Positions 32,380 to 40,693 of a stretch of DNA of 64,000 bases are shown here, in pieces; the first letter of the stretch is position 1; every line of letters begins with the position of its first letter. The stretch is from Alicycliphilus sp. UBA6560. Its GTDB lineage: Bacteria; Pseudomonadota; Gammaproteobacteria; Burkholderiales; Burkholderiaceae_C. A model generated the notes under the pieces. The model had not been told where the DNA came from and searched no databases. It worked only from the letters and a program-made list of their open reading frames with translations. The stretch spans positions 38,453 to 102,452 of the forward strand of contig DJJU01000004.1 of NCBI GenBank assembly GCA_002434305.1. The letters are read 5' to 3'. A program made the position numbers and the translations under genes.

Positions 32380-33381
32380 TTAAGGGGCGGCCGCAGCCGC
32401 GCGGGCGAGGCGGTCGCGCACCCCTTCCCATTCGGGGGTGTCGGGGGGCGTTTCCACCCAGATCAGGCGCACGCCGGCGTCGTCGAAGCCGCGCAGCGCG
32501 GCGAACAGCTCGCGCGCGGCCAGGGCCGCGTCCTGCGGCATCGGGCGCAGCAGCACGCGGCGCGAGGGCGTGCGCAGCGGGGCGCGGGCGTAGACGGCCA
32601 GGTGGGCGGCGTCCGCGCCCAGCACGTCCAGGCCGGCCTGCAGCTGGCGCGCGTCCATCAGGCGCACCGGGGCGCTCGGGGCGTAATGTGCCAAAAGCGT
32701 GCCTGAGGCCCGTGGGGTATGCGCTGGCAGCTCATCTTTCGATAGCGGATGCAGGCCGCAGGCGCGCTCGATGGCGTCGCGCGAGATGCGGCCCGGGCGC
32801 AGCAGCACGGGCACGCCGCGGGTGCAGTCCACGATGGTTGATTCGATGCCCACTTCGCAGGGTCCGCCATCCAGCACCAGCAGCCCGGCGCCGAACTCAT
32901 CGGCCACGTGGGCAGCGGTGGTGGGGCTGACACGGCCAAAACGGTTGGCGCTGGGCGCGGCCAGGCCGTGGATGGGCGCGGGCAGCTGGGCGCAGGCGGC
33001 CAGCACGGCCTGCGCCGCCGGGTGCGCCGGGCAGCGCAGGCCCACGCTGGCCTGGCCGCCGGCCGCGGCCGCTGCGCGTGCGGGCAGGCGCGGCAGGATC
33101 AGGGTGAGCGGGCCGGGCCAGAAGGCGTCGATCAGCGCTTGAGCGAACAGCGGCACCTCGCGGGCGTAGTGCGGCACGGCGGCGCTGCCGGCCACGTGCA
33201 CGATCAGCGGGTGATCGGCCGGGCGGCCCTTGGCGGCGAAGATGCGCGCCACGGCCTCGGCGTTGTCGGCATCGGCGGCCAGGCCGTACACGGTCTCGGT
33301 GGGCAGGCCCAGCAGCTCGCCCCGGGCCAGGGCCTGCGCGGCAGCCTGCGGGGCGGTGGGGTCGGCAGCGTCCAGGATCAC
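32380..33381 (-). CDS. sua5: L-threonylcarbamoyladenylate synthase (Sua5 type)
   Basis: 333 aa with GTG start. The YrdC domain (residues ~1-200) includes LPTETVYGLAADADN and KGRPADHPLIVHV, and the C-terminal Sua5 domain follows. It makes threonylcarbamoyl-AMP for t6A tRNA modification, upstream of TsaB/TsaD. The linker between the domains (residues ~213-230, DELPAHTPRASGT) is encoded by a copy of the dispersed repeat. It lies 15 bp after purK on the same strand, so it is probably in the purE-purK-sua5 operon. Confidence 0.94.
   Translation of the reverse strand: MILDAADPTAPQAAAQALARGELLGLPTETVYGLAADADNAEAVARIFAAKGRPADHPLIVHVAGSAAVPHYAREVPLFAQALIDAFWPGPLTLILPRLPARAAAAAGGQASVGLRCPAHPAAQAVLAACAQLPAPIHGLAAPSANRFGRVSPTTAAHVADEFGAGLLVLDGGPCEVGIESTIVDCTRGVPVLLRPGRISRDAIERACGLHPLSKDELPAHTPRASGTLLAHYAPSAPVRLMDARQLQAGLDVLGADAAHLAVYARAPLRTPSRRVLLRPMPQDAALAARELFAALRGFDDAGVRLIWVETPPDTPEWEGVRDRLARAAAAAP
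32692..32746 (-). repeat. Dispersed palindromic repeat copy 7 (inside sua5)
   Basis: Diverged reverse copy: GCCTGAGGCCC, GCGCTGGCAGCTCAT, GATAGC. It is read in frame as the interdomain linker of Sua5. Confidence 0.55.
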
Positions 33382-33396
33382 GATGGGCGGGCCGGT

Positions 33397-34566
33397 TTAA
33401 AAGGGCGCGATGCCCAGCAGCGCCGCCGCCTGCAGCGCCGTGGCGCGGGCGGCCTCCGGGCTGGCGGCGGTGACGTTCAGGTGGCCCATCTTGCGCCCGG
33501 GCTTCGGGCTGGCCTTGCCGTACAGGTGCAGGTGGCAGCCGGGCAGGCGCAGCACCTGGTCCCAGGGCGGCGTGACGGCGGCGCCGTCCGGGCCGCGCAG
33601 CCACAGGTCGCCCAGCAGGTTCAGCATGCAGCTTGCGCTGTGCTGGCGCGGCTGCGTGAGCGGCAGGCCGGCCATGCAGCGCACCTGCAGCTCGAACTGC
33701 GAGACGTCGGCGCCGTTCTGGCTCCAGTGGCCGCTGTTGTGCGGGCGCGGTGCCATTTCGTTGACGACCAGGCCGTCGCCTTCCAGCACGAAGAACTCGA
33801 CGCACAGCACGCCCACGTAGTCCAGCCCTTGCGCTATGGATTTCGCAGCTGCCAGCGCTTGTCCAGCAAGGTGCGGAGGCACATTTCCTTCAAAAACCTC
33901 GGTCACGGCCAGGATGCCGCCCCGGTGTAGGTTGCGCTGCACCGGCAGGTGGACGATCGCGCCGTCCGCGCCGCGGGCGACGATGACCGAGCATTCCTGC
34001 GCCAGCGGCAGCATCTTTTCCAACACGCAGGGCACGCGGCCCAGCTGCTGCCAGGCGGTGGCCAGTTCGCCCGGCGTGGCCACGCGCACCTGGCCCTTGC
34101 CGTCGTAGCCCAGCCGGGCGGTCTTCAGGATGCCCGGCAGCAGCTTGCCGGCGTCGACGGCGGCCAGGGCCGCCTCGCCGTCGATCACGGCGTGCGGCGC
34201 CACGGGCACGCCGCAGCGCACGAAGTGGGCCTTCTCCGCCGCCCGGTCCTGGGCCACGGCCACGGCGGCGGCCGCTGGCGACACCGGCAGGCTGCGCGCC
34301 AGCGTCTGCAGCGCGGCGGCGGGCACGTTCTCGAATTCGGTGGTCACTGCCGCGCAAGTGGCGGCCAGCGTGGCCAGGCCCTGCGGGTCGTCGTAGGCGG
34401 TGCGGATGTGCTGGTGGCTGACCAGGCCGGCGGGACTTTCAGGGTCGGCGTCCAGCACCGCGGTGGCGTAGCCCATGGCCTGGGCGGCGTGGGCGAACAT
34501 GCGCCCCAGCTGCCCGCCGCCCAGCACGCCCAGCGTGGCGCCGGGCAGGATGGGAGCGCCGCTCAT
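33397..34566 (-). CDS. purK: N5-carboxyaminoimidazole ribonucleotide synthase
   Basis: 389 aa ATP-grasp enzyme making N5-CAIR from AIR and bicarbonate in purine synthesis. GATLGVLGGGQLGRMFAHAA starts the protein; LKTARLGYDGKGQ and NEMAPRPHNSGHWS are family motifs. It overlaps purE by 4 bp (ATGA). Residues ~226-245 (GNVPPHLAGQALAAAKSIAQ) are encoded by a copy of the dispersed repeat without breaking the frame. Confidence 0.96.
   Translation of the reverse strand: MSGAPILPGATLGVLGGGQLGRMFAHAAQAMGYATAVLDADPESPAGLVSHQHIRTAYDDPQGLATLAATCAAVTTEFENVPAAALQTLARSLPVSPAAAAVAVAQDRAAEKAHFVRCGVPVAPHAVIDGEAALAAVDAGKLLPGILKTARLGYDGKGQVRVATPGELATAWQQLGRVPCVLEKMLPLAQECSVIVARGADGAIVHLPVQRNLHRGGILAVTEVFEGNVPPHLAGQALAAAKSIAQGLDYVGVLCVEFFVLEGDGLVVNEMAPRPHNSGHWSQNGADVSQFELQVRCMAGLPLTQPRQHSASCMLNLLGDLWLRGPDGAAVTPPWDQVLRLPGCHLHLYGKASPKPGRKMGHLNVTAASPEAARATALQAAALLGIAPF
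33832..33892 (+). repeat. Dispersed palindromic repeat copy 8 (inside purK)
   Basis: GCAGCTGCCAGCGCTTGTCC, AGCAAGGTGCGGAGGC; forward orientation, read on the minus strand as part of PurK. Confidence 0.65.
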
Positions 34567-35060
34567 GGCGCCACCGGCGGCAGCTGCATGGCCCGCGCGG
34601 CGGCCGTCTGCTCGGCGCGGAAGGCCGTGAGGCGATCGCGCAGGCCCGCGTCCTCATTGGCCAGCAGCGCCACGGCGAACAGGGCCGCGTTGGCCGCGCC
34701 GGCCGCGCCGATGGCGAAGGTCGCCACCGGTACGCCCTTGGGCATCTGCACGATGGAGTGCAGCGAGTCCACGCCCTGCAAATGCCGGCTGGCCACCGGC
34801 ACGCCCAGCACCGGCACCACGGTCTTGGCGGCGATCATGCCCGGCAGGTGGGCCGCGCCGCCGGCGCCGGCGATGATGGCCTTCAGGCCCCGGCCGGCCG
34901 CGGCTTCAGCGTAGGCGAACATGTCGTCGGGCATGCGGTGGGCCGAGACCACGCGCGCCTCGTGGCGAATGCCGAACTGCTCGAGGATGGCCACTGCGTG
35001 CTGCATGGTCTCCCAGTCGCTGGAAGAACCCATGACCACACCGATCTGAATGGTTTGCAT
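34563..35060 (-). CDS. purE: 5-(carboxyamino)imidazole ribonucleotide mutase
   Basis: 165 aa. Class I PurE converts N5-CAIR to CAIR. VMGSSSDWETM and VSAHRMPDDMFAYAEAA are the active-site motifs, and GAGGAAHLPGM binds the ribotide. The ATG at 35060 gives the normal family length. On the minus strand a CTAAAAT -10 lies about 50 nt upstream. First gene of purE-purK-sua5. Confidence 0.97.
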   Translation of the reverse strand: MQTIQIGVVMGSSSDWETMQHAVAILEQFGIRHEARVVSAHRMPDDMFAYAEAAAGRGLKAIIAGAGGAAHLPGMIAAKTVVPVLGVPVASRHLQGVDSLHSIVQMPKGVPVATFAIGAAGAANAALFAVALLANEDAGLRDRLTAFRAEQTAAARAMQLPPVAP

Positions 35061-35197
35061 GACGTGAAAAGGCGCAGGCTGACAGCGCGCGCCGGGCTGA
35101 AACCGCACGATTTTAGGCGGGGCGGTGCAATGCCAGACAATCGGCTGCTCAACCCCACCCGCGCGCCCGGCGCGCCCACTCACAGGGTCACGAGAAC

Positions 35198-36106
35198 ATG
35201 ATGGATGTCACCGTAGAAAATTTTGAAGCCGAAGTCATCGCTGCGTCGATGCAGGTGCCCGTGCTGGTCGATTTCTGGGCGCCCTGGTGCGGCCCGTGCA
35301 AGACGCTCGGGCCTTTGCTCGAGAAGCTGGAGACCGAGTACGACGGGCGCTTCAAGCTGGTCAAGATCGATTCGGACCAGCAGCAGCAACTGGCCGCCAT
35401 GTTCGGCATCCGCAGCATTCCCACCTGCATCCTGATGATGGACGGCCAGCCGGTGGACGGTTTCATGGGCGCCCAGCCCGAGGGCCAGCTGCGCGCCTTC
35501 CTGGACAAGCACCTGCCCAGCCTGGAAGAGCTGGCCGGCCAGGCGCAGGAAGAAGCCGCCCACGAGGCCCTGGAGAGCGGCGACACCGAGGGCGCGCTGG
35601 AGCAACTGCAGCACGCCGTGGCCACCGACCCGGCCAACGACGAGGCGCGCTTCGACTACGTGCGCCTGCTGCTGCAGATGGGCCGCGAGGACGACGCCAA
35701 GGTCGCCTTCGCCCCGGTCATCGCCAAGGCCGAGGGCGTGCAGCGCCTGGGCGCCCTGAAGGTCTGGTTGGATGCTCTTGATTTCGTAGCTGCTGGCGCT
35801 TATGGGACGGGCGCTGAGGCCGAATTTGACGCAAAAATTGCGGCCAACCGCCGCGACTTCGACGCGCGCTTTGCCCGCGCCCGCTGGCTGATCGCCCAGC
35901 AGCGCTGGACGGACGCCATGGACGAGCTGCTGGAGATCCTGATGCGCGACAAGGCCTGGGAGAACGGCGCCGCGCGCAAGGCCTACGTGGCCGTGCTGGA
36001 GATCATCGAGCCGCCCAAGCCCAAGGTGGCCGAGGGCCAGATCCCACCCGAGGACCCGGTGGTGGCCAGCTACCGCCGCCGCCTGTCCAGCGTGGTGCTC
36101 AGCTGA
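35198..36106 (+). CDS. cnoX: Thioredoxin with TPR-like tail (CnoX/YbbN type)
   Basis: 302 aa. The thioredoxin domain (residues ~1-110) has an intact redox motif, WAPWCGPCKTLG, and cis-Pro in IRSIPTCILM. The helical C-terminal part contains TPR-like repeats (EALESGDTEGALEQLQHAVATDPAN). This layout matches CnoX chaperedoxins, which protect proteins under bleach or redox stress. Unlike E. coli CnoX, both Cys are present, so oxidoreductase activity is likely. Residues ~192-213 come from a copy of the dispersed repeat. Confidence 0.9.
   Translation: MMDVTVENFEAEVIAASMQVPVLVDFWAPWCGPCKTLGPLLEKLETEYDGRFKLVKIDSDQQQQLAAMFGIRSIPTCILMMDGQPVDGFMGAQPEGQLRAFLDKHLPSLEELAGQAQEEAAHEALESGDTEGALEQLQHAVATDPANDEARFDYVRLLLQMGREDDAKVAFAPVIAKAEGVQRLGALKVWLDALDFVAAGAYGTGAEAEFDAKIAANRRDFDARFARARWLIAQQRWTDAMDELLEILMRDKAWENGAARKAYVAVLEIIEPPKPKVAEGQIPPEDPVVASYRRRLSSVVLS
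35772..35836 (+). repeat. Dispersed palindromic repeat copy 9 (inside cnoX)
   Basis: TAGCTGCTGGCGCTTATG, GGGCGCTGAGGCCGAATTTG; forward copy, in frame in the TPR region. Confidence 0.65.
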
Positions 36107-36110
36107 CCCC

Positions 36111-36938
36111 ATGGTTCGCCGCGCTGCCGGGGCGCTGGCAGCGGCTGCGCTGCTGCTGGCCGGCTGCGCCAGCGCGCCGCCACCGCCCGATGCGCTGATC
36201 ACCGGCACGGCCATCTCGCGCGAGCGCCTGTACGTGCCGCCCGAAGCGGCCTTCGAGGCCGCGCTGGTGGACGTGACGCGCGTTGGGGAGCCGCCGCTGG
36301 TGCTGGCACGCCAGCGCATCGGCGACGCGGGCGGGCCGCCCTACGCGCTGCGCCTGCCCTACCACCAGGCCGACATCCGCCCCGGCGGCCGCTACGAGGT
36401 GCGCGCCGCCACTACTTGGCAGGGCCGGCTGTGGCTGGACACGCCGGGCGTGCACCCGGTGCTGCTGAGCCCGCAGTTCCGCCACGTGGACGTGATCCTG
36501 GCGCGCGTGCCGCAACTGCAGGCCACGCTGGATGCCGCCGTGCCGCTGCGCCAGACCTGGTGGCGCCTGGTGGAGCTGGTGGATGGCCCGCCCGTGGGCG
36601 AGCCGGCGCAAGGGGCGGCCCCGGCCCATCTGGTGCTGGAGCGCGAGGAGGCGCGCGTGGCGGGTTCGGGCGGCTGCAACCGCTTTGCCGGCCGCTTCGC
36701 GCTGGAGGGCGGGCGCCTGCGCTTCTTCGGCCTGGGCTCGTCGCTGCGCCTGTGCCTGGACGGCGGCGCCAGCGAGTTGGCCTATCTGCAGCAATTGGCC
36801 GTCGTCACTTCGTACCTGCAGGAAGGCCGCACGCTGGAGCTGCGTGGCGACAAGGGCCAGCCGCTGCTGCGCTTCGTCGCTGCCGAACGCGGCGAGCCCC
36901 GGCTGGAAGACGAAGAGCCGGAAATGCTGCCGCAGTAG
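36111..36938 (+). CDS. YbaY-META domain lipoprotein
   Basis: 275 aa. Lipobox LLAGC, then a YbaY-type domain (residues ~25-135: ITGTAISRERLYVPPEAAFEAALVDV) and a META/HslJ-like domain (residues ~140-255) with GSGGCNRFAGRFALEGGRLRF. META domains occur in heat-inducible and stress outer membrane lipoproteins; the exact role is unknown. It starts 4 bp after cnoX, so the two form an operon, perhaps both for envelope/oxidative stress. Confidence 0.85.
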   Translation: MVRRAAGALAAAALLLAGCASAPPPPDALITGTAISRERLYVPPEAAFEAALVDVTRVGEPPLVLARQRIGDAGGPPYALRLPYHQADIRPGGRYEVRAATTWQGRLWLDTPGVHPVLLSPQFRHVDVILARVPQLQATLDAAVPLRQTWWRLVELVDGPPVGEPAQGAAPAHLVLEREEARVAGSGGCNRFAGRFALEGGRLRFFGLGSSLRLCLDGGASELAYLQQLAVVTSYLQEGRTLELRGDKGQPLLRFVAAERGEPRLEDEEPEMLPQ

Positions 36939-36957
36939 GAGGGGAAAGAGGCGGCCT

Positions 36958-37878
36958 TCAGCCGGCCAGGCGCTGCAGCGCCTCGCGGTACTTGGCGGCG
37001 GTCTTCTCGACCACCTCGCGCGGCAGGCGCGGCGCCGGCGCCGTCTTGTCCCAGGGCTTGCCGCCCACCTGGGCCTGCTCCAGCCAGTCGCGCACGAACT
37101 GTTTGTCGTAGCTCGGCGGGTTCTCGCCGCGGGCCAGGGCATCGGCATAGCCTTCCATCGGCCAGTAGCGCGAGCTGTCGGGCGTCAGCACCTCGTCCAT
37201 CAGCACCAGCCGGCCGGCGGCGTCCAGGCCGAACTCGAATTTGGTGTCGGCAATGATCATGCCCTTTTCCAGGGCGATGGCGGCGGCTGTCTCGTACAGC
37301 TGGATGGACACGTCGCGGATGCGGGTGGCCAGGTCCAGGCCGATCATCTCCACGGTGCGCTCGAAGGTGATGTTCTCGTCGTGCTCGCCCATGGCCGCCT
37401 TGGCGGCGGGCGTGTAGATGCTGTGCGGCAGCTTGGCCGCGTTGGTCAGACCCTCCGGCAGCGGCACGCCGCAGACCGAGCGCGACTCCTGGTACTCCTT
37501 CCAGCCGCTGCCGGCCAGGTAGCCGCGCACCACCGCCTCCACGGGGATGGGCTTGAGGCGCTGCACCAGCATGGAGCGGCCGCGCACCTGGGGCGCTTCC
37601 TCGGGCGTGACCACGCTTTCGGGGCTCTCGCCCGTCAGGTGGTTGGGCACGACGTGGCCCAGCTTGTCGAACCAGAACAGTGCCATCTGCGTCAGCAGCT
37701 CGCCCTTGCCGGGGATGGGCTCGCCCATGATCACGTCGAAGGCCGAGAGCCGGTCGCTGGCCACCATCAGGATGCGGTCCTCGCCCACGGCGTAGTTGTC
37801 GCGCACCTTGCCGCGCGCCAGCAGGGGCAGCGAGGTCAGGGCCGAGGTATGCAGGGCGGGGGCTGAGGGCTGGGTCAT
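36958..37878 (-). CDS. purC: Phosphoribosylaminoimidazole-succinocarboxamide synthase
   Basis: 306 aa. Makes SAICAR from CAIR and aspartate. LARGKVRDNYAVGEDRILMVASDRLSAFDVIM is the family N-terminus, and LMDEVLTPDSSRYWP the C-terminal signature. The longer eukaryote-like/beta type length (about 300 aa) is normal here. A CTAAAAT -10 lies about 90 nt upstream on the minus strand. It is separated from purE-purK by the opposite-strand cnoX-META pair. Confidence 0.97.
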   Translation of the reverse strand: MTQPSAPALHTSALTSLPLLARGKVRDNYAVGEDRILMVASDRLSAFDVIMGEPIPGKGELLTQMALFWFDKLGHVVPNHLTGESPESVVTPEEAPQVRGRSMLVQRLKPIPVEAVVRGYLAGSGWKEYQESRSVCGVPLPEGLTNAAKLPHSIYTPAAKAAMGEHDENITFERTVEMIGLDLATRIRDVSIQLYETAAAIALEKGMIIADTKFEFGLDAAGRLVLMDEVLTPDSSRYWPMEGYADALARGENPPSYDKQFVRDWLEQAQVGGKPWDKTAPAPRLPREVVEKTAAKYREALQRLAG

Positions 37879-38215
37879 GGCTTGGGGCGGGCAGGAGCTG
37901 GCCGGCGTGCGGCGCAGCGGGGCGGTCAAAAAGGGGAGGGGATGGGCGCCTGCAAGGCGGCGCGCGATTTTAGCGAGCGGCCTGCGCGCGGGGCCAGCGG
38001 GGCTAACCGAACGATTGTGCAGCCTTTCCCCGGCTTTGACATCTCCCTGCCTTATTCCTTGCGTAGCACCCGGCAATCGGTTTGCCTTTGCCCGGCCGCG
38101 CGCGCATAGTGGACTCAGATCTGGATGCATTCAAGTTCGCCAGCCGCACCGCCAGCCTGCAACGGGTTTGCCGGGCGGCGTTCTTCAACTGTGTAAGTCG
38201 CAGGAGGTTTCTTTT
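37879..38215. other. purC/hpf divergent intergenic region
   Basis: 337 bp without a supportable gene. It holds the minus-strand purC -10 (CTAAAAT near 37965) and the plus-strand hpf promoter at 38082-38110. No rpoN or lptB gene precedes hpf, unlike the common proteobacterial order. Confidence 0.5.
38082..38110 (+). promoter_or_regulatory. Putative hpf promoter
   Basis: TTGCCT (38082-38087), 17-bp spacer, CATAGT (38105-38110); start expected about 100 nt before the hpf ATG. Confidence 0.45.
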
Positions 38216-38572
38216 ATGAACTTGACGATCAGCGGTCATCACCTGGAAGTGACCCCCGCCTTGCGTGCCTACGTGGTCACCAAACTCGATCGCATCACGC
38301 GCCATTTCGACCAGGTGGTCGATGTCAAGGTGCTCCTCACCGTGGAAAAGCAGAAGGAAAAGGACCGGCGCCAGCGCGCCGAATGCACGCTGCGCGTCAA
38401 GGGCAGCGACCTGTTCGTGGAAAGCAGCGACGCCGACCTGTATGCCGCCGTGGACGAGCTCATGGACAAGCTCGACCGCATGGTGGTGCGCTACAAGGAC
38501 CGCATGCAGGACCATCAGGCCGGCGTGCGCCGCGCCACCCTGCAGGCCGCCGGCGCCAGCGCTGCCGCCTGA
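38216..38572 (+). CDS. hpf: Ribosome hibernation promoting factor
   Basis: 118 aa. MNLTISGHHLEVTPALRAYVVTKLDRITRHFD and the basic segment near KQKEKDRRQRAECTLRVKG match the HPF/RaiA S30AE family, which docks in the ribosomal decoding centre and dimerises 70S in stationary phase. Short type, without the long C-terminal domain. A very strong AGGAGG site precedes the ATG. It starts a cluster with ptsN and hprK and is closed by its own terminator. Confidence 0.95.
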   Translation: MNLTISGHHLEVTPALRAYVVTKLDRITRHFDQVVDVKVLLTVEKQKEKDRRQRAECTLRVKGSDLFVESSDADLYAAVDELMDKLDRMVVRYKDRMQDHQAGVRRATLQAAGASAAA

Positions 38573-38611
38573 TCTGCTTCGTGCATCGCCTGCCGCACGT
38601 AGGCGCATCGA

Positions 38612-38634
38612 CCGCCCTAAGGGGCGGTTTTTTG
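38612..38634 (+). terminator. Intrinsic terminator after hpf
   Basis: CCGCCC (38612-38617) pairs with GGGCGG (38622-38627), loop TAAG, then T6. Confidence 0.9.
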
Positions 38635-38695
38635 TTGCCGTTGGATACACTCCAAGGGTTTTCGCCAGGGGGTGCATAATCCTCGCTCACTCACC

Positions 38696-39181
38696 ATGAA
38701 TCGACTTGCTTCCATACTCCCCGCCGCCCATGTGCTCGTGGGCGTCGATGCCACCAGCAAAAAGCGTGCATTCGAAGAGGCGGGGCTGCTGTTTGAAAGC
38801 CAGCATGGCCTGTCCCGGGCGCTGATCACGGACAGCCTGTTTGCGCGCGAACGGCTGGGCTCCACGGGCCTGGGCCACGGCGTGGCAATCCCGCACGGAC
38901 GCATCAAGGGCCTGAAGTCGCCCATGGCCGCGGTGTTCCAGCTGGCGCAGCCCATCGGCTTCGACGCACCGGACGAGCAGCCCGTGGCGCTCCTGATCTT
39001 CCTGCTGGTGCCCGAGGCGGCCACGCAAAAGCACCTGGAAATCCTCTCCGAGATCGCCGAGCTGCTGAGCGACAGCGCCCTGCGCGAGCGCCTGAAGTCC
39101 TGCCAGGAGGCGGACCAGCTGCACGGCATGATCGCCCACTGGCAGTCCGCGCAGTCGCCCCTGCCGCGCGACGGCGCTTGA
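38696..39181 (+). CDS. ptsN: Nitrogen-PTS EIIA component
   Basis: 161 aa. EIIA-Ntr domain with the phosphorylated His67 in GHGVAIPHGRIKG. It takes phosphate from NPr/HPr and regulates rather than transports (K+ channels/TrkA, nitrogen and envelope stress in other bacteria). The ATG at 38696 is preferred to a GTG at 38672. A CATAAT -10-like box lies 15 nt upstream. Next to hprK, which phosphorylates HPr in the same pathway. Confidence 0.94.
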   Translation: MNRLASILPAAHVLVGVDATSKKRAFEEAGLLFESQHGLSRALITDSLFARERLGSTGLGHGVAIPHGRIKGLKSPMAAVFQLAQPIGFDAPDEQPVALLIFLLVPEAATQKHLEILSEIAELLSDSALRERLKSCQEADQLHGMIAHWQSAQSPLPRDGA

Positions 39182-39213
39182 AGCGCGGATCACCGCCTTA
39201 AGCGCCCGCCGCC

Positions 39214-40167
39214 GTGAAGCCCAACGTCGTCAGCGCAGACGTCCTGTTCGAGGAGTTCCGCGGCCTGCTCAAATGGCAGTGGATCGCTGGCCTGGGCGCA
39301 TCGGAGCGCCGTTTTGCCGAGGTGGCAGTGCGCGCCGCCCGCTCCAGCGCCGACCTGGTCGGCTACCTGAACTACATCCACCCCTATCGCGCGCAGATCC
39401 TGGGCGAGCGCGAGATCGCCTACCTGTCCAACGCCACGCACGAGGACTGCCAGCGGCGCATCGCGCGCATCGTCACGCTGGAGCCGCCGGTGTTGATCCT
39501 GGCCGACGGCCAGGAGGCGCCCGAGGAGCTGCTGTCCATGTGCGAGCGGGCGCAGATCCCGCTCTTTGCCACGCGCGACTCCGCGGCCTTCGTCATCGAC
39601 GTGCTGCGCACCTATCTGTCCAAGCACTTCGCCGACCGCACCACCATGCACGGCGTGTTCATGGACATCCTGGGCCTGGGTGTGCTGATCACGGGCGAAT
39701 CCGGCCTGGGCAAGAGCGAACTGGGGCTGGAGCTGATCTCGCGCGGCAACGGCCTAGTGGCCGACGACGCGGTGGACCTGTACCGCATCAACCAGACCAC
39801 CGTCGAGGGCAAGTGTCCCGAGCTGCTGCAGAACCTGCTGGAGGTGCGCGGCATAGGCCTGTTGGACATCCGCGCCATCTTTGGCGAATCGGCCGTGCGC
39901 CGGCGCATGCGCCTGAAGCTCATCGTGCACCTGGTGCGCAAGGAAACGCTGGAGCGCGACTACGAGCGCCTGCCCTACGAGCCGCTCACGCAGGACGTGC
40001 TGGGCGTGCCGGTGCTGAAAGTGGTGATCCAGGTGGTGGCCGGGCGCAACATCGCCGTGCTGGTGGAGGCCGCCGTGCGCAACACCATCCTGCAGCTGCG
40101 CGGCATCGACACCTACCAGGAATTCATCGAGCGCCATCGCCGCGCGATGGAGCGCGGCGGCACCTGA
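39214..40167 (+). CDS. hprK: HPr kinase/phosphorylase
   Basis: 317 aa with GTG start. The P-loop GESGLGKSELGLELISRG and the following HPrK signature VADDAVDLYRI and EVRGIGLLDIRAIFG are complete. It phosphorylates or dephosphorylates Ser46 of HPr. In betaproteobacteria this acts in the incomplete regulatory PTS with PtsN and not in sugar uptake. 32 bp after ptsN, likely same transcript. Confidence 0.96.
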   Translation: MKPNVVSADVLFEEFRGLLKWQWIAGLGASERRFAEVAVRAARSSADLVGYLNYIHPYRAQILGEREIAYLSNATHEDCQRRIARIVTLEPPVLILADGQEAPEELLSMCERAQIPLFATRDSAAFVIDVLRTYLSKHFADRTTMHGVFMDILGLGVLITGESGLGKSELGLELISRGNGLVADDAVDLYRINQTTVEGKCPELLQNLLEVRGIGLLDIRAIFGESAVRRRMRLKLIVHLVRKETLERDYERLPYEPLTQDVLGVPVLKVVIQVVAGRNIAVLVEAAVRNTILQLRGIDTYQEFIERHRRAMERGGT

Positions 40168-40171
40168 GGCG

Positions 40172-40600
40172 TCAGGCGCCCGCGGCCTTGGCCGCGCAGG
40201 CAGCACACTGGCCGTACAGCGACATGGCGTGGTCGTGCACCACCCAGCCCTTTTGCTGGGCGATCAGCGCCTGGCGCTTTTCGATCTCGGGGTCGTAGAA
40301 CTCCTCGACCCGCCCGCACGCGGTGCAGATGAAGTGGTCGTGGTGCTGGCCCTCGTTGAGCTCGTAAACCGCCTTGCCGCCCTCGAAGTTGCTGCGGATC
40401 AGGATGCCGGCCTGCTCGAACTGGGTCAGCACGCGGTAGACGGTGGCCAGGCCGATGTCCGAACGCTCGTCCAGCAGCACGCGGAACACGTCTTCCGCTG
40501 TCATGTGGCGCTGGGCGCCGCTTTGGAAGATTTCGAGGATTTTCAGGCGCGGCAGGGTGGCCTTCAGGCCGGTGCTCTTGAGTTCCTCGATGTTCTTCAT
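40172..40600 (-). CDS. fur: Ferric uptake regulator
   Basis: 142 aa. Winged-helix N-terminal domain (KATLPRLKILEIFQSGAQRHMTAEDVFRVLLDE) and dimerisation/metal domain with HHDHFICTACGRVEEFYDPEIE. With Fe2+ it represses iron uptake genes. Divergent from bamE, the arrangement also seen in Pseudomonas and Xanthomonas (omlA-fur). Stop codon 4 bp from the convergent hprK stop. Confidence 0.97.
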   Translation of the reverse strand: MKNIEELKSTGLKATLPRLKILEIFQSGAQRHMTAEDVFRVLLDERSDIGLATVYRVLTQFEQAGILIRSNFEGGKAVYELNEGQHHDHFICTACGRVEEFYDPEIEKRQALIAQQKGWVVHDHAMSLYGQCAACAAKAAGA

Positions 40601-40669
40601 GTCAAGCCCCCTGGGTATGCCAGTCGTGTGCCGGATGGCTGCGCGTCAAGGCCCGAAAAATCCTGCCGC

Positions 40670-40687
40670 TACAATGATTCGGATCAT
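40670..40687 (+). promoter_or_regulatory. bamE promoter -10 with overlapping palindrome
   Basis: TACAAT (40670-40675) overlaps ATGAT-TCGG-ATCAT (40674-40687). The palindrome is Fur-like in sequence but the centre is wider than the Fur consensus. Confidence 0.4.
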
Positions 40688-40693
40688 AGCCTT

